A DNA stretch of 64,000 bases, taken from assembly GCF_010092505.1 (NCBI RefSeq), contig NZ_CP048021.1:1178001-1242000 (forward strand), written 5' to 3'. Source of the DNA: Virgibacillus sp. MSP4-1 (lineage in GTDB: Bacteria > Bacillota > Bacilli > Bacillales > Alkalibacillaceae). A program made the position numbers and the translations under genes. A model generated the notes under the pieces. That model was not told where the DNA came from. It did not search any database and saw only the letters and a list, made by a program, of their open reading frames with translations. Below, in pieces: positions 55,129 to 64,000 of this stretch (the stretch's first letter is position 1; each line of letters begins with the position of its first letter).

Positions 55129-55326
55129 TTACGCTGTTGGACCACTTAGAACAATATAAAAAATAATAATACTGCCGAAAATAAAACATATGTATGCTAA
55201 AAGGCCAACGATTCCACTGAAGAACCCCTTAAGTTTATTTCTGCTTATATATATGAGTCCCATGGCAATTAGCAGCAATGCCATTCCAACGAAAGATATA
55301 TACATATTCAACATGCTCCGGCTCAT
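55129..55326 (-). CDS. yphE: YphE, small two-helix membrane protein (DUF2768)
   Basis: A 65-residue protein with two membrane helices (about 8-27 and 37-60) joined by a basic SRNKLKGFFSG loop. It matches DUF2768/YphE of Bacillaceae, which has no known function. Start has AAGGAGCG ahead. Operon-like with yphF. Confidence 0.85.
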   Translation of the reverse strand: MSRSMLNMYISFVGMALLLIAMGLIYISRNKLKGFFSGIVGLLAYICFIFGSIIIFYIVLSGPTA

Positions 55327-55468
55327 GTAAAACGCTCCTTAAGGACTTCAAATTCGTCCATATTATATCATATAGAATATTAGAAGGATAGAAAAGAGCA
55401 GACTTGTCCATCCATATAACAGTAGGATCGGATGATGTGATCCGATATTTTCTCAGAACAAATAAAAC

Positions 55469-55495
55469 CCGAGGTGAAGGGGCTGGACACCTCGG
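55469..55495 (-). terminator. Terminator of spoVIF
   Basis: CCGAGGTG (55469-55476) pairs with CACCTCGG (55488-55495), with GUUUUAUUUG on the minus strand. A second palindrome (ATCGGAT-GATGTG-ATCCGAT) lies just downstream. The rest of 55327-55597 shows no gene. Confidence 0.8.
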
Positions 55496-55597
55496 TAAAC
55501 TAAATATATCCCTTACCTTGCAGCTCTATAGGATTTCTTGCTGCGGTTTATTATATGCATTGTTCAAATGAACCGTATCATCAAGTGCCCAAGCAGT

Positions 55598-55861
55598 CTA
55601 TTTCTTAAGCATCTGTTGAAGTGAGTTCATATCCATCGGTATATTCTGATTGGTAATCATTTCTACAATTTCGTCCTCTTTAGCCTTGGATAAAGGTTTA
55701 CCTGCCATTTTTGAAAGTCTGCGTACTAACTGCCTTACGGTTTTTTCATCAGAAAAATTGGCATTCTTGACCGAATCAGCAACCTTAAATATTTCATCGG
55801 AAGAAATGTTAGCATTGTTTTCAATTTGGTTAAAAGGATTGTTTTCAGATTGTTTTCCCAC
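55598..55861 (-). CDS. spoVIF: Stage VI sporulation protein F family
   Basis: An 87-residue soluble protein whose C-terminal part, VADSVKNANFSDEKTVRQLV and RRLSKMAGKPLSKAKEDEIV, is characteristic of SpoVIF (YjcC), a small mother-cell protein that helps regulate the late SigK/GerE coat program in B. subtilis. In B. subtilis that gene lies elsewhere. Here it is between gpsA and yphE, so this may be a paralog; I give the symbol on family grounds. Confidence 0.75.
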   Translation of the reverse strand: MGKQSENNPFNQIENNANISSDEIFKVADSVKNANFSDEKTVRQLVRRLSKMAGKPLSKAKEDEIVEMITNQNIPMDMNSLQQMLKK

Positions 55862-55930
55862 TGCCCTACCTCCTTGTAATACGTTTCACCATATTATATG
55901 CAAAGGCTGTAGGGGTGTGAGATGTTTTAA

Positions 55931-56968
55931 TCAAAGCGTTTGATTTCGTAAATCATCAGGAAGCTCTTCAACCTCGTGGGTTTTTCCTCTGTTCATTAAA
56001 CGATCAACAATAACTTTTGGGGGTTCCTGGTTAAATAGAAGGTTATACAATCCCTTTGTAATAGGCATCTCGATGTTTTCCTGTTCCGATAACTGATAGG
56101 CTGCCTGAGTTGTGCGTACGCCTTCTACAACCATGCCCATTTCTTCTAATACATCGTCCAGTTTACGTCCCTGTCCCAGCAGATATCCTGCCCGCCAGTT
56201 CCGACTATGTGAGCTGGTACAAGTTACAATTAAATCTCCTACTCCTGTTAAACCCGCAAATGTTAATGGATTAGCTCCCATGGAAGCGCCCAGTCTTGCG
56301 ATTTCAGCCAGTCCTCTTGTAATCAGGGCAGCTTTTGCGTTATCGCCATATTCCAGTCCATCTGAAATACCTGCCCCCAGAGCAATAATATTCTTCAATG
56401 CCCCTCCTAATTCAACGCCGACAATGTCAGGGTTGGTATACACACGGAATTTATCATTGATAAACAGATCCTGTGCCTTCTGTGCCAGGTCATGATCATG
56501 TGAGGACACTGTTACGGTCGTAGGATGTCTAGCTCCAACCTCTTCTGCATGACTTGGACCGGACAAAACTGCAACCTCTCCATAGAGTTTCCTGGGCACT
56601 TCTTCCTCAATCATTTCGGAAACACGTTTTAATGTATGAGGCTCAATTCCTTTGGCAGCATGAATAAGTGTAACTTTATGCTTCAGATGATCTTTCAGTT
56701 GACCACACACCTCACGAATAGCCTTTGTTGGGACAACCAGGACAATCGTTTCTGCATCGGCAATAGCCTCATTGAGATTATCATAAGCCTTTACCTCGTC
56801 AGGGAGTGTAATTTCTTTTAAATATTTTTCATTTTGCCGGGTTTCATTAATAGCCCTGGCCTGTTCAGCACGATGAGTCCACAATCTTACATCATGGTGG
56901 TTATCTCCCAAAACAAGTGCCAATGCTGTTCCCCAGCTTCCTGCTCCCAATACAGCAACCTTCCCCAT
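55931..56968 (-). CDS. gpsA: Glycerol-3-phosphate dehydrogenase [NAD(P)+]
   Basis: A 345-residue enzyme that makes sn-glycerol-3-phosphate for phospholipids from DHAP. It has the Rossmann GAGSWGTALA (8-17), VPTKAIREV, LSGPSHAEEV, GVELGGALKNIIALGAGI (catalytic Lys), and GLTGVGDLIVTC. The start is ATG with AAAGGAGG nine bases ahead; a TTG two codons earlier is too close to that site. Lies 15 bp after der. Confidence 0.97.
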   Translation of the reverse strand: MGKVAVLGAGSWGTALALVLGDNHHDVRLWTHRAEQARAINETRQNEKYLKEITLPDEVKAYDNLNEAIADAETIVLVVPTKAIREVCGQLKDHLKHKVTLIHAAKGIEPHTLKRVSEMIEEEVPRKLYGEVAVLSGPSHAEEVGARHPTTVTVSSHDHDLAQKAQDLFINDKFRVYTNPDIVGVELGGALKNIIALGAGISDGLEYGDNAKAALITRGLAEIARLGASMGANPLTFAGLTGVGDLIVTCTSSHSRNWRAGYLLGQGRKLDDVLEEMGMVVEGVRTTQAAYQLSEQENIEMPITKGLYNLLFNQEPPKVIVDRLMNRGKTHEVEELPDDLRNQTL

Positions 56969-56983
56969 TGACAAAGTCCTCCT

Positions 56984-58294
56984 TTATTTCCGTTGTCTTG
57001 CGTATATTTTAATGGGCGTACCTTCAAACCCAAATGCTTCCCTAATACGATTTTCCAAAAAGCGCTTAAATGTAAAGTGCATGAGTTCTGGATCATTCAC
57101 GAACACGACAAATGTTGGCGGTTTTACAGCTACCTGCGTCGCGTATAATATCTTAAGCTTTCTCCCTTTTATGGAAGGAGTGGGATTCAGTGCAAGGGAA
57201 TCCATAATAACCTCATTAAGCAGGTTTGTTTGTACTCTTTTGGCATGATTTTCACTAGCCTCAACAATTCTTGGAAGCAATGTATGCATTCGTTTTTTCG
57301 TTAAAGCCGAAAGAAATACAACAGGTGCATAGTCCAGGAATTGAAAATCCTGTCTGACTTTATCTTCAAATTCCTTCATGGTTTTGTCGTCTTTTTCAAC
57401 AGTATCCCACTTATTTACGACAATAATAACGGCCTTACCCGCTTCATGTGCATAGCCTGCAATTCGTTTATCCTGCTCAATAATACCCGTATCTGCATCA
57501 AGGACAGCTAAGACCACATCTGAGCGTTCAATCGCTTTTAGGGCTCGTAACACACTGTACTTTTCAGTTTTTTCATAAACCTTTCCTCTTTTTCTCATCC
57601 CGGCAGTATCTATGATGACAAAATCCTGATTGTCTTTTTCAAAGCTTGTATCGATGGCGTCTCTGGTTGTTCCGGCAACTTCACTTACAATAACCCGCTC
57701 TTCACCTAAGATTGAATTTACTAACGAGGATTTCCCCACGTTAGGTCGGCCTATCAAACTGAAATGGATGGTATCCTCATCCTCTTCTTCAATGTCCCTT
57801 TCAGGAAAGTGCTTCACAACTTCATCAAGTAAATCACCTAATCCTAACCCATGTGAACCTGAGATAGGATAAGGCTCCCCAAATCCTAAGGAATAAAATT
57901 CATAAATTCGATCTCTCATCTCAGGATTATCCATTTTATTAACAGCCAGAACCACAGGCTTGCTCGATTTAAATAACATACGAGTGACTTCTTCGTCAGC
58001 CGCTGTAACTCCTTCTTTTCCATCAATCATAAAAATGATAACATCTGATTCATCAATGGCAATTTCCGCCTGTGTCCTCATTTGAACCATTAGAGGCTCG
58101 TCCCCTATTTCGATTCCTCCTGTATCAATTAAATTAAAGGTCGTATTTAACCATTCGGCTTCCGCATAGATCCGGTCACGAGTAACCCCTGGTACATCTT
58201 CCACAATGGCAATACGTTCTCCTACAAGCCGATTAAATATCGTTGATTTTCCTACATTCGGTTTTCCTACTATTGCAACAACAGATTTGCGCAT
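56984..58294 (-). CDS. der: Ribosome assembly GTPase Der (EngA)
   Basis: A 436-residue essential GTPase with two G domains: [11 protein letters not shown] (10-20) and [11 protein letters not shown] (about 182-192), each with NKMD/NKWD specificity motifs, and a C-terminal KH-like domain (about 355-436). It works in maturation of the 50S subunit. It precedes gpsA in the transcript. Confidence 0.97.
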   Translation of the reverse strand: MRKSVVAIVGKPNVGKSTIFNRLVGERIAIVEDVPGVTRDRIYAEAEWLNTTFNLIDTGGIEIGDEPLMVQMRTQAEIAIDESDVIIFMIDGKEGVTAADEEVTRMLFKSSKPVVLAVNKMDNPEMRDRIYEFYSLGFGEPYPISGSHGLGLGDLLDEVVKHFPERDIEEEDEDTIHFSLIGRPNVGKSSLVNSILGEERVIVSEVAGTTRDAIDTSFEKDNQDFVIIDTAGMRKRGKVYEKTEKYSVLRALKAIERSDVVLAVLDADTGIIEQDKRIAGYAHEAGKAVIIVVNKWDTVEKDDKTMKEFEDKVRQDFQFLDYAPVVFLSALTKKRMHTLLPRIVEASENHAKRVQTNLLNEVIMDSLALNPTPSIKGRKLKILYATQVAVKPPTFVVFVNDPELMHFTFKRFLENRIREAFGFEGTPIKIYARQRK

Positions 58295-58365
58295 TTCTGT
58301 TCATCCTTTATATTCACATTTGAGTATATTTCAATTGTGGCAGGTTTAGCCACAAACGTTTGAAA

Positions 58366-58391
58366 ATACCCTTCTTACCTGAAAGAAGGGT
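58366..58391 (-). terminator. Terminator of yphA
   Basis: ACCCTTCTT (58368-58376) pairs with AAGAAGGGT (58383-58391); minus-strand tail AUUUUC. Confidence 0.75.
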
Positions 58392-58462
58392 AACTACAGC
58401 TTTTATATTTTAGCAAATGAAGGATTATTAAACAACTTTTTCCTTAACTTCTGCAGATTATG

Positions 58463-59056
58463 TCATGTTTTAAATTTTAAGGAAACAGTTTTGACAGTTT
58501 GTTCTATTTTTTCACTAAAACGTCTGATTTTAAACCATAAGGTTAATGTAATCATGATAAAGACGACATCAGTCAGGTAGGCCAGGTCTCCAATTGAAAC
58601 TGCAAAACCATAGGACAGTCTTACAAAGGTGAAGAGCAGCTGTCCAGCTGAAGTACTTATCAAGGCAATAGCCAGTTGACTTCGCAGGTCATCCACAAAA
58701 ATATAAAATACAAGAATACAGATTAGGGCCATTATAATTGAGCTTGAAAGAAATAACCATAATGGATTAAAAAGTTCCCATAATTTCAGCCCGCTGTAGG
58801 CAAAGCTTAAACTCATGGCAATACTGACGGGAATAAACTTTCCCTTTAATTTTGCAAGTAGTATAAAACCAGTTAATCCATTCATAATTAAAGGCACATG
58901 AATCTCCAGTCCGGAATATGAAATATATGTAGTGGATGTAATCATACAACCTAAAACGAAACTGGAATTGCAGAACCGCCTTCTCAAATCAAAATCAAAA
59001 AAGTAAACAATAATCCACAGTACCCACGCGAGCCAGTAAAAAATCCAGGTTTCCAT
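58463..59056 (-). CDS. yphA: YphA, polytopic membrane protein
   Basis: A 197-residue membrane protein with about six helices matching the YphA family, of unknown function. It begins METWIFYWLAWVLWIIVYFF and has a basic C-terminus (WFKIRRFSEKIEQ). It lies between der and fni as in B. subtilis. Its ribosome site (TAGGTG) is in the 3' arm of a terminator-like hairpin that directly abuts the start codon. Confidence 0.85.
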   Translation of the reverse strand: METWIFYWLAWVLWIIVYFFDFDLRRRFCNSSFVLGCMITSTTYISYSGLEIHVPLIMNGLTGFILLAKLKGKFIPVSIAMSLSFAYSGLKLWELFNPLWLFLSSSIIMALICILVFYIFVDDLRSQLAIALISTSAGQLLFTFVRLSYGFAVSIGDLAYLTDVVFIMITLTLWFKIRRFSEKIEQTVKTVSLKFKT

Positions 59057-59090
59057 AAAAAAACACCTACCATTTTCAGTATAGGTGTTT
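59057..59090 (-). terminator. Terminator/attenuator between fni and yphA that contains the yphA ribosome site
   Basis: Minus strand: AAACACCTA (59082-59090) pairs with TAGGTGTTT (59061-59069), loop of 12 nt, then UUUU and immediately the yphA ATG. The stem's 3' arm is the only ribosome site for yphA. Confidence 0.8.
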
Positions 59091-59107
59091 TTTATCCTTC
59101 ATAAACT

Positions 59108-60130
59108 TTATGTTCTTTGATTTATCCATTCCTTAGTTTTGCCGAATAGTGCATGGGGACTACCTTTTAAAAGATCAGGACTGGTTACACCGAGGGTCAT
59201 CATCACAATTTTAATTTCATCAAGAATGGAGTCAATCTTATTAACTAATCCCTCAACATCCTGATCGATAACGGTCCGAAGCATCGGCCCTGCCATTCCA
59301 AACATATTTGCACCTGAAATTAAAGCTTTTGCACCATCCAGACCATGGCGAATCCCGCCGGATGCAATTAAATGAACATCGGGATAGGCAGCCTGTATTT
59401 CATTTAAAGAAACCAGTGTAGGAATTCCCCAATGGTTAAGAGAATGTAAACGATCTGTTCTCCGGTTATTTTCAATTTGGGAAAAGCTTGTCCCGCCTCT
59501 GCCGCCAGCATCAATGTATTTAATTCCAACATCTTTCAGCTTTGCGGCCGTTTCCTTTGAGATTCCAAAGCCTACTTCTTTAATAATAACAGGTATGGAG
59601 ATGTTAGAAACGATTTCCTCAATATTCTGCAGCCGTTCGGAAAAGTCCCGGTCTCCTTCAGGCATAATTAATTCCTGCATCACATTTAGATGAATCTGCA
59701 GTGCATTGGCCTCCACCATATCAATTGCCCGTTTAGCCTGTTCCAGCGTTGCTTCACTGCCAACATTAGCAATCACAATTCCATTTGGATGTTCACGCCT
59801 CACGACTTCATACGTGTTTGTTTCCTCTTCATCTTTTAAAGCAGACATTTGTGAACCCACGGCAATGGCAATATTTTTTTCGTGAGCTGCCATTGCAAGC
59901 TTTTGATTAATTTCAGCGGTCTTAAACCCGCCTCCACCTGTCATAGCATTGATAAAAAGAGGCGAACTTAGATAAAGTTCGCCACAAGATGTATTTAAAG
60001 AAAGTTCATTCCAATTTAATGGAGTAAGACTCTGATGAATAATCTCCATTTCATCAAAGCTGTTAGGTTCAGTCTGTGTTTGTTTAACCACTTCATTGAT
60101 GTGTGCAATCTTCCTTTGTGCTCTACTCAT
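59108..60130 (-). CDS. fni: Isopentenyl-diphosphate delta-isomerase, type 2
   Basis: A 340-residue FMN-dependent enzyme that interconverts IPP and DMAPP. FMN and substrate sites: INAMTGGGGFKTAEIN, VGSQMSALKD, NVGSEATLEQAK, LQIHLNVMQELIMPEGDR, EVGFGISKE, DAGGRGGTSF (metal) and IASGGIRHGLDGAKAL. RBS GGTGG is five bases before the ATG. Located between ypfD and yphA as in B. subtilis, contributing isoprenoid units that HepS/HepT use. Confidence 0.96.
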   Translation of the reverse strand: MSRAQRKIAHINEVVKQTQTEPNSFDEMEIIHQSLTPLNWNELSLNTSCGELYLSSPLFINAMTGGGGFKTAEINQKLAMAAHEKNIAIAVGSQMSALKDEEETNTYEVVRREHPNGIVIANVGSEATLEQAKRAIDMVEANALQIHLNVMQELIMPEGDRDFSERLQNIEEIVSNISIPVIIKEVGFGISKETAAKLKDVGIKYIDAGGRGGTSFSQIENNRRTDRLHSLNHWGIPTLVSLNEIQAAYPDVHLIASGGIRHGLDGAKALISGANMFGMAGPMLRTVIDQDVEGLVNKIDSILDEIKIVMMTLGVTSPDLLKGSPHALFGKTKEWINQRT

Positions 60131-60143
60131 ATTAACCACCGTT

Positions 60144-61298
60144 TTATTCTTTTAATTTACCAAGCTGGTCGCCAATCACATCGCCCAGTGAAAACGTACC
60201 CTGGTCCTGTTCTTTTGTATACTGTTCAATTTCTTTTTTATTCTGATCATTTTCAACTTCACGTATACTAAGGGACATCTTTTTATTCTCTTCACTTACA
60301 TCCAGTACTTTTACATTGACTTTTTGTCCTGCTTCCAGTACTTCACCAGGTGTTCCTATATGACGATCGGAAATCTGGGAAATATGAACAAGACCTTCTA
60401 CACCCGGCAGCACTTCAACAAAGGCACCAAAGTTTACCAGTCGTTTGACAGTTCCTTCAACGACATCGCCTGTCTTTACCTTTGATTCAATGCCTTCCCA
60501 TGGACCCGGCAATACATCCTTAACAGATAGGGAAATACGTTCATTGTCCCGGTCAACGGACAGAACTTTTACCTTAACCGTTTCACCTTCAGATAAAACA
60601 TCAGAAGCTTTGTTTACATGTTCATGCGAGAGTTGTGAAATGTGTACCAATCCGTCGATACCGCCAATATCTACGAAAGCACCGAAATCTGTAAGTCTTT
60701 GTACCGTACCTTCCAGAACATCTCCCGCACTGATTTTTTCCAGAACATCCATCTTTTCTTTTTCCTGTTTCTCTTCCTCAACTGCTTTATGGGAAACAAT
60801 AACCCTGTTTTTTTCTCTGTCTGTTTCAATCACTTTTAATGTAAGAGTTTTGCCTTTATAATCATCAAAGTTTTCTACATAGTGTGTTTCAACATGGGAC
60901 GCAGGAATAAAGCCTCTAAGTCCAACATCAGCTACAAGTCCGCCCTTTACTACTTCTTTAATTTCTGCTTCAAAAACTTCGCCGCTTGCCAATCTATTTT
61001 CAAGCTTTTCCCAGTTTTCTTCAGCATCAACTAAACGTTTTGATAAGATAATTTCCATTTCACTCTCATCTTCAGTAGTCTCTTCTTCTATTTTTTTTAC
61101 TTTAAGGGAAACTTCATCCCCTTCAGATAGAACATCTGAAATTTTTTCCACATGAAGATTAGACAATTCACTAATAGGTAAAATACCTTCAGCTTTATAA
61201 CCGATATCTACGAGTGCGTGCTTTTCCTCCACTTTTACTACTTTTCCCGTCACTACGTCTCCTTCATTAAGAGACTGTCCTTGATTTAATTCATCCAT
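60144..61298 (-). CDS. ypfD: S1-domain RNA-binding protein YpfD (RpsA-like)
   Basis: A 384-residue protein with four S1 RNA-binding domains in tandem. They begin near [60 protein letters not shown] and [20 protein letters not shown]. It resembles E. coli ribosomal protein S1 but is shorter; the B. subtilis homolog is dispensable. The longest frame begins ten codons earlier, but AAGGAGG ten bases ahead of this ATG gives family length. It is downstream of plsC and cmk. Confidence 0.93.
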   Translation of the reverse strand: MDELNQGQSLNEGDVVTGKVVKVEEKHALVDIGYKAEGILPISELSNLHVEKISDVLSEGDEVSLKVKKIEEETTEDESEMEIILSKRLVDAEENWEKLENRLASGEVFEAEIKEVVKGGLVADVGLRGFIPASHVETHYVENFDDYKGKTLTLKVIETDREKNRVIVSHKAVEEEKQEKEKMDVLEKISAGDVLEGTVQRLTDFGAFVDIGGIDGLVHISQLSHEHVNKASDVLSEGETVKVKVLSVDRDNERISLSVKDVLPGPWEGIESKVKTGDVVEGTVKRLVNFGAFVEVLPGVEGLVHISQISDRHIGTPGEVLEAGQKVNVKVLDVSEENKKMSLSIREVENDQNKKEIEQYTKEQDQGTFSLGDVIGDQLGKLKE

Positions 61299-61378
61299 AA
61301 CCAATAGACCTCCTTCAATACGACACAACTAAAAATGTCCTTTTTTATAAGTTCTAATATTTTATCTGTTTTGTCAAG

Positions 61379-61969
61379 CTAATTGCTATTGTTTTTATGT
61401 ATATCCCTTAATTTTTGAATCTCATTCATAATCTGATCTACAACGACCTGGGCAGAAGCTTTTTCTGATCGCAATTGATCCATTGGCACCGGTTCCCCAT
61501 ACACAACCTTTAGTTGCCTGGTTGGTTTATATTCACCGATAATGGCACAAGGAATAATCACAGCATCCGAACGTAGAGCGAAGAATCCTGCACCGGCCAG
61601 TCCTCTTTGTACTTCCCCGGTTTTACTTCGTGTCCCTTCCGGAAATAAACCCAGTGTATGGTTGTCTTTTAGTATATTAAGACCTTCACGCAATGCCTGC
61701 CTATCCTTCATCCCTCTGCGGACAGGAAAAGCATTTAACCTGCGAAGTAATCCACCAAGCCACTTGTTATTGAACAATTCACCCTTAGCCATGAAATGGA
61801 TTGTACGGGGGCTTGTCATTCCAACAACAGGAGGGTCCAGATTGGATATATGATTTGAACAGATAATGACTGGTCCTTCACTTGGAATATTTTCTTTGCC
61901 TGTCACCTTTATTCTGAATATGCTTTTTAGAATAACCAGACTAAGGAATTTTCCCAATCGATAAAGCAT
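61379..61969 (-). CDS. plsC: 1-acyl-sn-glycerol-3-phosphate acyltransferase
   Basis: A 196-residue membrane-associated acyltransferase that acylates lysophosphatidic acid to phosphatidic acid. The catalytic HX4D motif is NHISNLD (His40, Asp45), with the substrate-binding FPEGTRS (109-115) and the PCAIIGEY block. A hydrophobic N-terminus (5-20) likely anchors it. It is inserted between cmk and ypfD, common in many Bacillaceae although not in B. subtilis, where plsC is elsewhere. Confidence 0.95.
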   Translation of the reverse strand: MLYRLGKFLSLVILKSIFRIKVTGKENIPSEGPVIICSNHISNLDPPVVGMTSPRTIHFMAKGELFNNKWLGGLLRRLNAFPVRRGMKDRQALREGLNILKDNHTLGLFPEGTRSKTGEVQRGLAGAGFFALRSDAVIIPCAIIGEYKPTRQLKVVYGEPVPMDQLRSEKASAQVVVDQIMNEIQKLRDIHKNNSN

Positions 61970-61988
61970 CGCAAACGTCCCCTCAACC

Positions 61989-62660
61989 TTATATTTTTGA
62001 AGATACTATTTCTAATATACGTTCTGCTACCTCATTTATTGTATAGGAAGTAGTGTCTATCTCTATGGCATCCTCTGCCTTTATGAGCGGAGAAACTTCC
62101 CTCTGTGAATCGATCTGGTCTCTTCTCTGTATCTCCTGCTTTAATTCCTCTAAGTTGGACGGATACCCTTTTTCTATATTTTCTTTATGTCTTCGCTTTG
62201 CTCTTTCATCAACGGAAGCAATTAAGAATACTTTCACTTCAGCATCTGGAATAACATGTGTTCCAATATCACGTCCATCCATAACAACGCCTCTGCTTCT
62301 GGCTAATTGCTGCTGCCTCTTCACCATTTCCTCACGCACTTCCTTATGTTTGGAAACATCCGAAACATGGTGTGTGACTTCCTGAGAGCGAATTTCATGG
62401 GTTACATCAGCATCATCCAGATACACAAGCTGCTGTTCATCGTTTTGTTTAAACTGAATGCTTGTATGATTTAATAATTCCACTATTTCTGTTTCGTTAT
62501 CTGCATTCAGCTGGTGTTGTATGGCTTTTAAAGTTAGTGCTCTATACATCGCTCCAGTATCAATATATACATAGGATAGATGTTTTGCAACAATTTTTGC
62601 GACAGTGCTCTTCCCGGCTGCTGCCGGTCCATCAATCGCAATGGCAATATCTTTTTTCAT
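61989..62660 (-). CDS. cmk: Cytidylate kinase
   Basis: A 223-residue kinase that phosphorylates CMP and dCMP. P-loop GPAAAGKST (11-19) with Lys17, [31 protein letters not shown] and RAKRRHKE lid are seen. The frame opens 18 codons upstream, but AAGGAGGAATAC before this ATG and the family length fix the start. First in the cmk-plsC-ypfD group. Confidence 0.97.
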   Translation of the reverse strand: MKKDIAIAIDGPAAAGKSTVAKIVAKHLSYVYIDTGAMYRALTLKAIQHQLNADNETEIVELLNHTSIQFKQNDEQQLVYLDDADVTHEIRSQEVTHHVSDVSKHKEVREEMVKRQQQLARSRGVVMDGRDIGTHVIPDAEVKVFLIASVDERAKRRHKENIEKGYPSNLEELKQEIQRRDQIDSQREVSPLIKAEDAIEIDTTSYTINEVAERILEIVSSKI

Positions 62661-62743
62661 ATATAGTATTCCTCCTTGCACGCGCCCGGCCACAAAAGTC
62701 CTGGACCCTTTCATCCTGAAACAAACACCTCTTACAAAAAGAA

Positions 62744-62767
62744 ATAGCAGGCAGGCCCTGCTAAATT
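62744..62767 (-). terminator. Terminator of ypfA-ypfB
   Basis: AGCAGG (62746-62751) pairs with CCTGCT (62757-62762); the minus strand continues AUUUCUUUUUG. Lies 54 bp after the ypfB stop. Confidence 0.7.
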
Positions 62768-62815
62768 CTTCTTAAAAATCATATCATACAGAGAATCATT
62801 GGTCTATGAGGTTAC

Positions 62816-62962
62816 TCAGAATAATTTTTGTACCCCAATATATTTATATACAGGATTGATATATGTATTGATGTCAGTATGAATGACCAGCCATTGAGTA
62901 AGAATCAGCAAAAGAAACAGAAAAATTAATGTCCACTTTAAGATCCGCTCGAACCGAATCAT
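62816..62962 (-). CDS. ypfB: YpfB, small membrane protein (DUF5359)
   Basis: A 48-residue protein beginning MIRFERILKWTLIFLFLLLI with one membrane helix (about 9-27) and a C-terminal TYINPVYKYIGVQ extracytoplasmic tail. This matches B. subtilis YpfB, which lies between ypfA and cmk in the same way. Function unknown. RBS GGTGGAGG precedes the ATG. Confidence 0.82.
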   Translation of the reverse strand: MIRFERILKWTLIFLFLLLILTQWLVIHTDINTYINPVYKYIGVQKLF

Positions 62963-62984
62963 AGACCTCCACCTTTTTTCCTTA

Positions 62985-63674
62985 CTATCCCCGATTCCTT
63001 GTTGAATTATGCCGGTTTCTGGTTATTCTCTTTTTATCAATCTGCTTTTGAAAACAAAAACGAATCATCTGTTCCCGGTCATCTGTGGAAATTTCATCAA
63101 ACATAAGAGAAGTGACCATTATATTTGACTGCTTTTTAATTTGACGCATAACCTTAGCGTACGCATGCACGTATTGATATTCCTTGTTTTTAAAAGGTAA
63201 TACAACCCATATATCCAGCTGATCATTTTTGTTCAATTTGATATGATCAGGTGTACGTATAGCCAGTCCCCCGCCACTTACATCGATGGTCGTCGTAGTA
63301 AAAGCAGGTACATCTCTTCTTTGCGGATGAACCGAAACATCCAGTGCCACTAATACCCGGACGTAATTTCGTCGCTGCACAGAGGTAAAGGATTCTTCTG
63401 CAGGAATGGATAGCGCTAATACTGGTATGGAATTAATCTTTTTGCGCTTCATCACTTGAGCAGGAAATGAGTAGACCACCTCATCTTTGCCGACAAATTG
63501 GACATTAAATGAACGGCCTTCAATGAAAAAAGAAGTACGGCCTGTGTCATCATTCACAGGATACTGTATCAGGCATTCCTCATCATCCATGTCTATAATT
63601 TTACTGGTGTAGCTTTGTATGGACTGTCCACCTTCCTCTATATATGACAGGGACAATACTGTTCCAACTTTCAT
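62985..63674 (-). CDS. ypfA: c-di-GMP receptor YpfA (MotI/DgrA, PilZ domain)
   Basis: A 229-residue YcgR-like protein. N-terminal YcgR domain (about 1-95) and C-terminal PilZ domain, with the c-di-GMP-binding RRNYVR (101-106) and DVSGGG (131-136). In B. subtilis this protein (MotI) binds MotA when c-di-GMP is high and stops the flagellar motor. All c-di-GMP-contacting arginine and aspartate/serine/glycine residues are present, so binding should be retained. Located next to ypfB and ypeB. Confidence 0.94.
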   Translation of the reverse strand: MKVGTVLSLSYIEEGGQSIQSYTSKIIDMDDEECLIQYPVNDDTGRTSFFIEGRSFNVQFVGKDEVVYSFPAQVMKRKKINSIPVLALSIPAEESFTSVQRRNYVRVLVALDVSVHPQRRDVPAFTTTTIDVSGGGLAIRTPDHIKLNKNDQLDIWVVLPFKNKEYQYVHAYAKVMRQIKKQSNIMVTSLMFDEISTDDREQMIRFCFQKQIDKKRITRNRHNSTRNRG

Positions 63675-63754
63675 GGAGTTCCCCTCTTCCCTTTCGCTTA
63701 CTTACGGACATTTACACCGTGATACATTCATTATGACAAATAATCTCAAAAAAG

Positions 63755-63793
63755 AAAAGGAAAATGAGAAACCAGTTGGTCCTCCCATTTTCC
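63755..63793 (-). terminator. Terminator of ypeB
   Basis: GGAAAATGAGA (63759-63769) pairs with TCCCATTTTCC (63783-63793), one G-U, then UUUUCUUUUUU on the minus strand, between ypeB and ypfA. Confidence 0.85.
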
Positions 63794-63800
63794 TGTAAAT

Positions 63801-64000
63801 TTAAGCAGATGTATCAAATTTTACTTCGGTGGACTTCAAGCGCTCGACCCTTTCCTCAAAACCATCGGAGGCATTTATAAATATACGGTATGTGTCTTCA
63901 CCTAAAGTACCTAAGAATTCATAGACAAGAACCTCTTCTCCTAAGTCATTATCAATAACAGCCAGTGATTCTTCCTGTATTTCAACATTAGGATTAACTT
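63801..64000 (-). CDS. ypeB: Germination protein YpeB, C-terminal fragment
   Basis: The last 65 codons of a gene cut by the right edge. The readable part VNPNVEIQEESLAVIDNDLG, then EEVLVYEFLGTLGEDTYRIF and INASDGFEERVERLKSTE, closely follows the end of B. subtilis YpeB, which stabilises and is required for function of the cortex-lytic enzyme SleB during spore germination. The normal neighbour sleB would lie outside the window. Domain content (PepSY-like repeats) is inferred from the family. Confidence 0.88.
   Translation of the reverse strand, partial: VNPNVEIQEESLAVIDNDLGEEVLVYEFLGTLGEDTYRIFINASDGFEERVERLKSTEVKFDTSA

Overview
This window comes from a low-GC, endospore-forming member of the Bacillaceae. 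Gene order closely follows the Bacillus subtilis segment running from ypeB/ypfA to ypwA/bpsA. Several traits resemble halotolerant genera such as Virgibacillus or Oceanobacillus, but I infer the genus only loosely. Sporulation genes (spoIVA, spoVIF, sspM, cotD, a spoIIP-type gene, ypeB), bacillithiol synthesis (bshA), TRAP (mtrB), a class B RNase P RNA and menaquinol/heptaprenyl genes all support this placement. Most genes lie on the minus strand, so transcription mainly runs from high to low coordinates.

Layout from low to high coordinate. 1-5.3 kb: the start of a type III polyketide synthase gene, an SDR oxidoreductase, a plus-strand ba3-type cytochrome oxidase operon (subunits IIa, II, I) and an M32 carboxypeptidase. 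5.4-13 kb: a SpoIIP-family amidase, rRNA methyltransferase YpsC, rnpB, gpsB, ypsA, cotD, cdd, yppE, an unrecognised coiled-coil gene, sspM and yppC. 12.6-15.8 kb: plus-strand recU-ponA. 15.8-16.6 kb: a gene-free gap with an extragenic repeat and a decayed ISL3-type transposase. 16.6-25.3 kb: nth, dnaD, asnS, aspB, ypmB, ypmA, a secreted metallo-beta-lactamase-fold protein that lacks its metal ligands, and dinG. 25.3-32.4 kb: panD-panC-panB-birA-cca-bshA-mgsA-dapB-ypjD, tightly packed. 32.5-38.4 kb: plus-strand ypjC, then a zinc peptidase, ypjB, ypjA, the qcrABC cytochrome bc complex and ypiF. 38.5-47.5 kb: ypiB, ypiA, an unrecognised amidohydrolase-like protein and a shikimate/aromatic cluster (aroA, tyrA, hisC, aroH, aroB, aroC). 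47.6-52.2 kb: cheR, ndk, hepT-menG-hepS, mtrB and hbs. 52.6-64 kb: spoIVA, yphF, yphE, spoVIF, gpsA, der, yphA, fni, ypfD, plsC, cmk, ypfB, ypfA and the 3' end of ypeB.

The clusters fit together functionally. The pan genes make pantothenate. hepS/hepT and menG finish menaquinone, which feeds qcrABC; a terminal oxidase is encoded separately at the start of the window. aroC-aroB-aroH-hisC-tyrA-aroA supply chorismate, prephenate products and the histidinol-phosphate/aromatic transamination step.

I saw no CRISPR array, prophage, tRNA, rRNA or clearly new multi-gene system. The notable points are departures from the B. subtilis template: no trp operon between aroH and hisC although mtrB is retained, no folE before mtrB, no bshB1 between mgsA and bshA, and no ypoC after nth. 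Others are two apparent pseudo-enzymes, an orphan plus-strand terminator, and repeat-bearing regions in ponA, cotD and the oxidase promoter.
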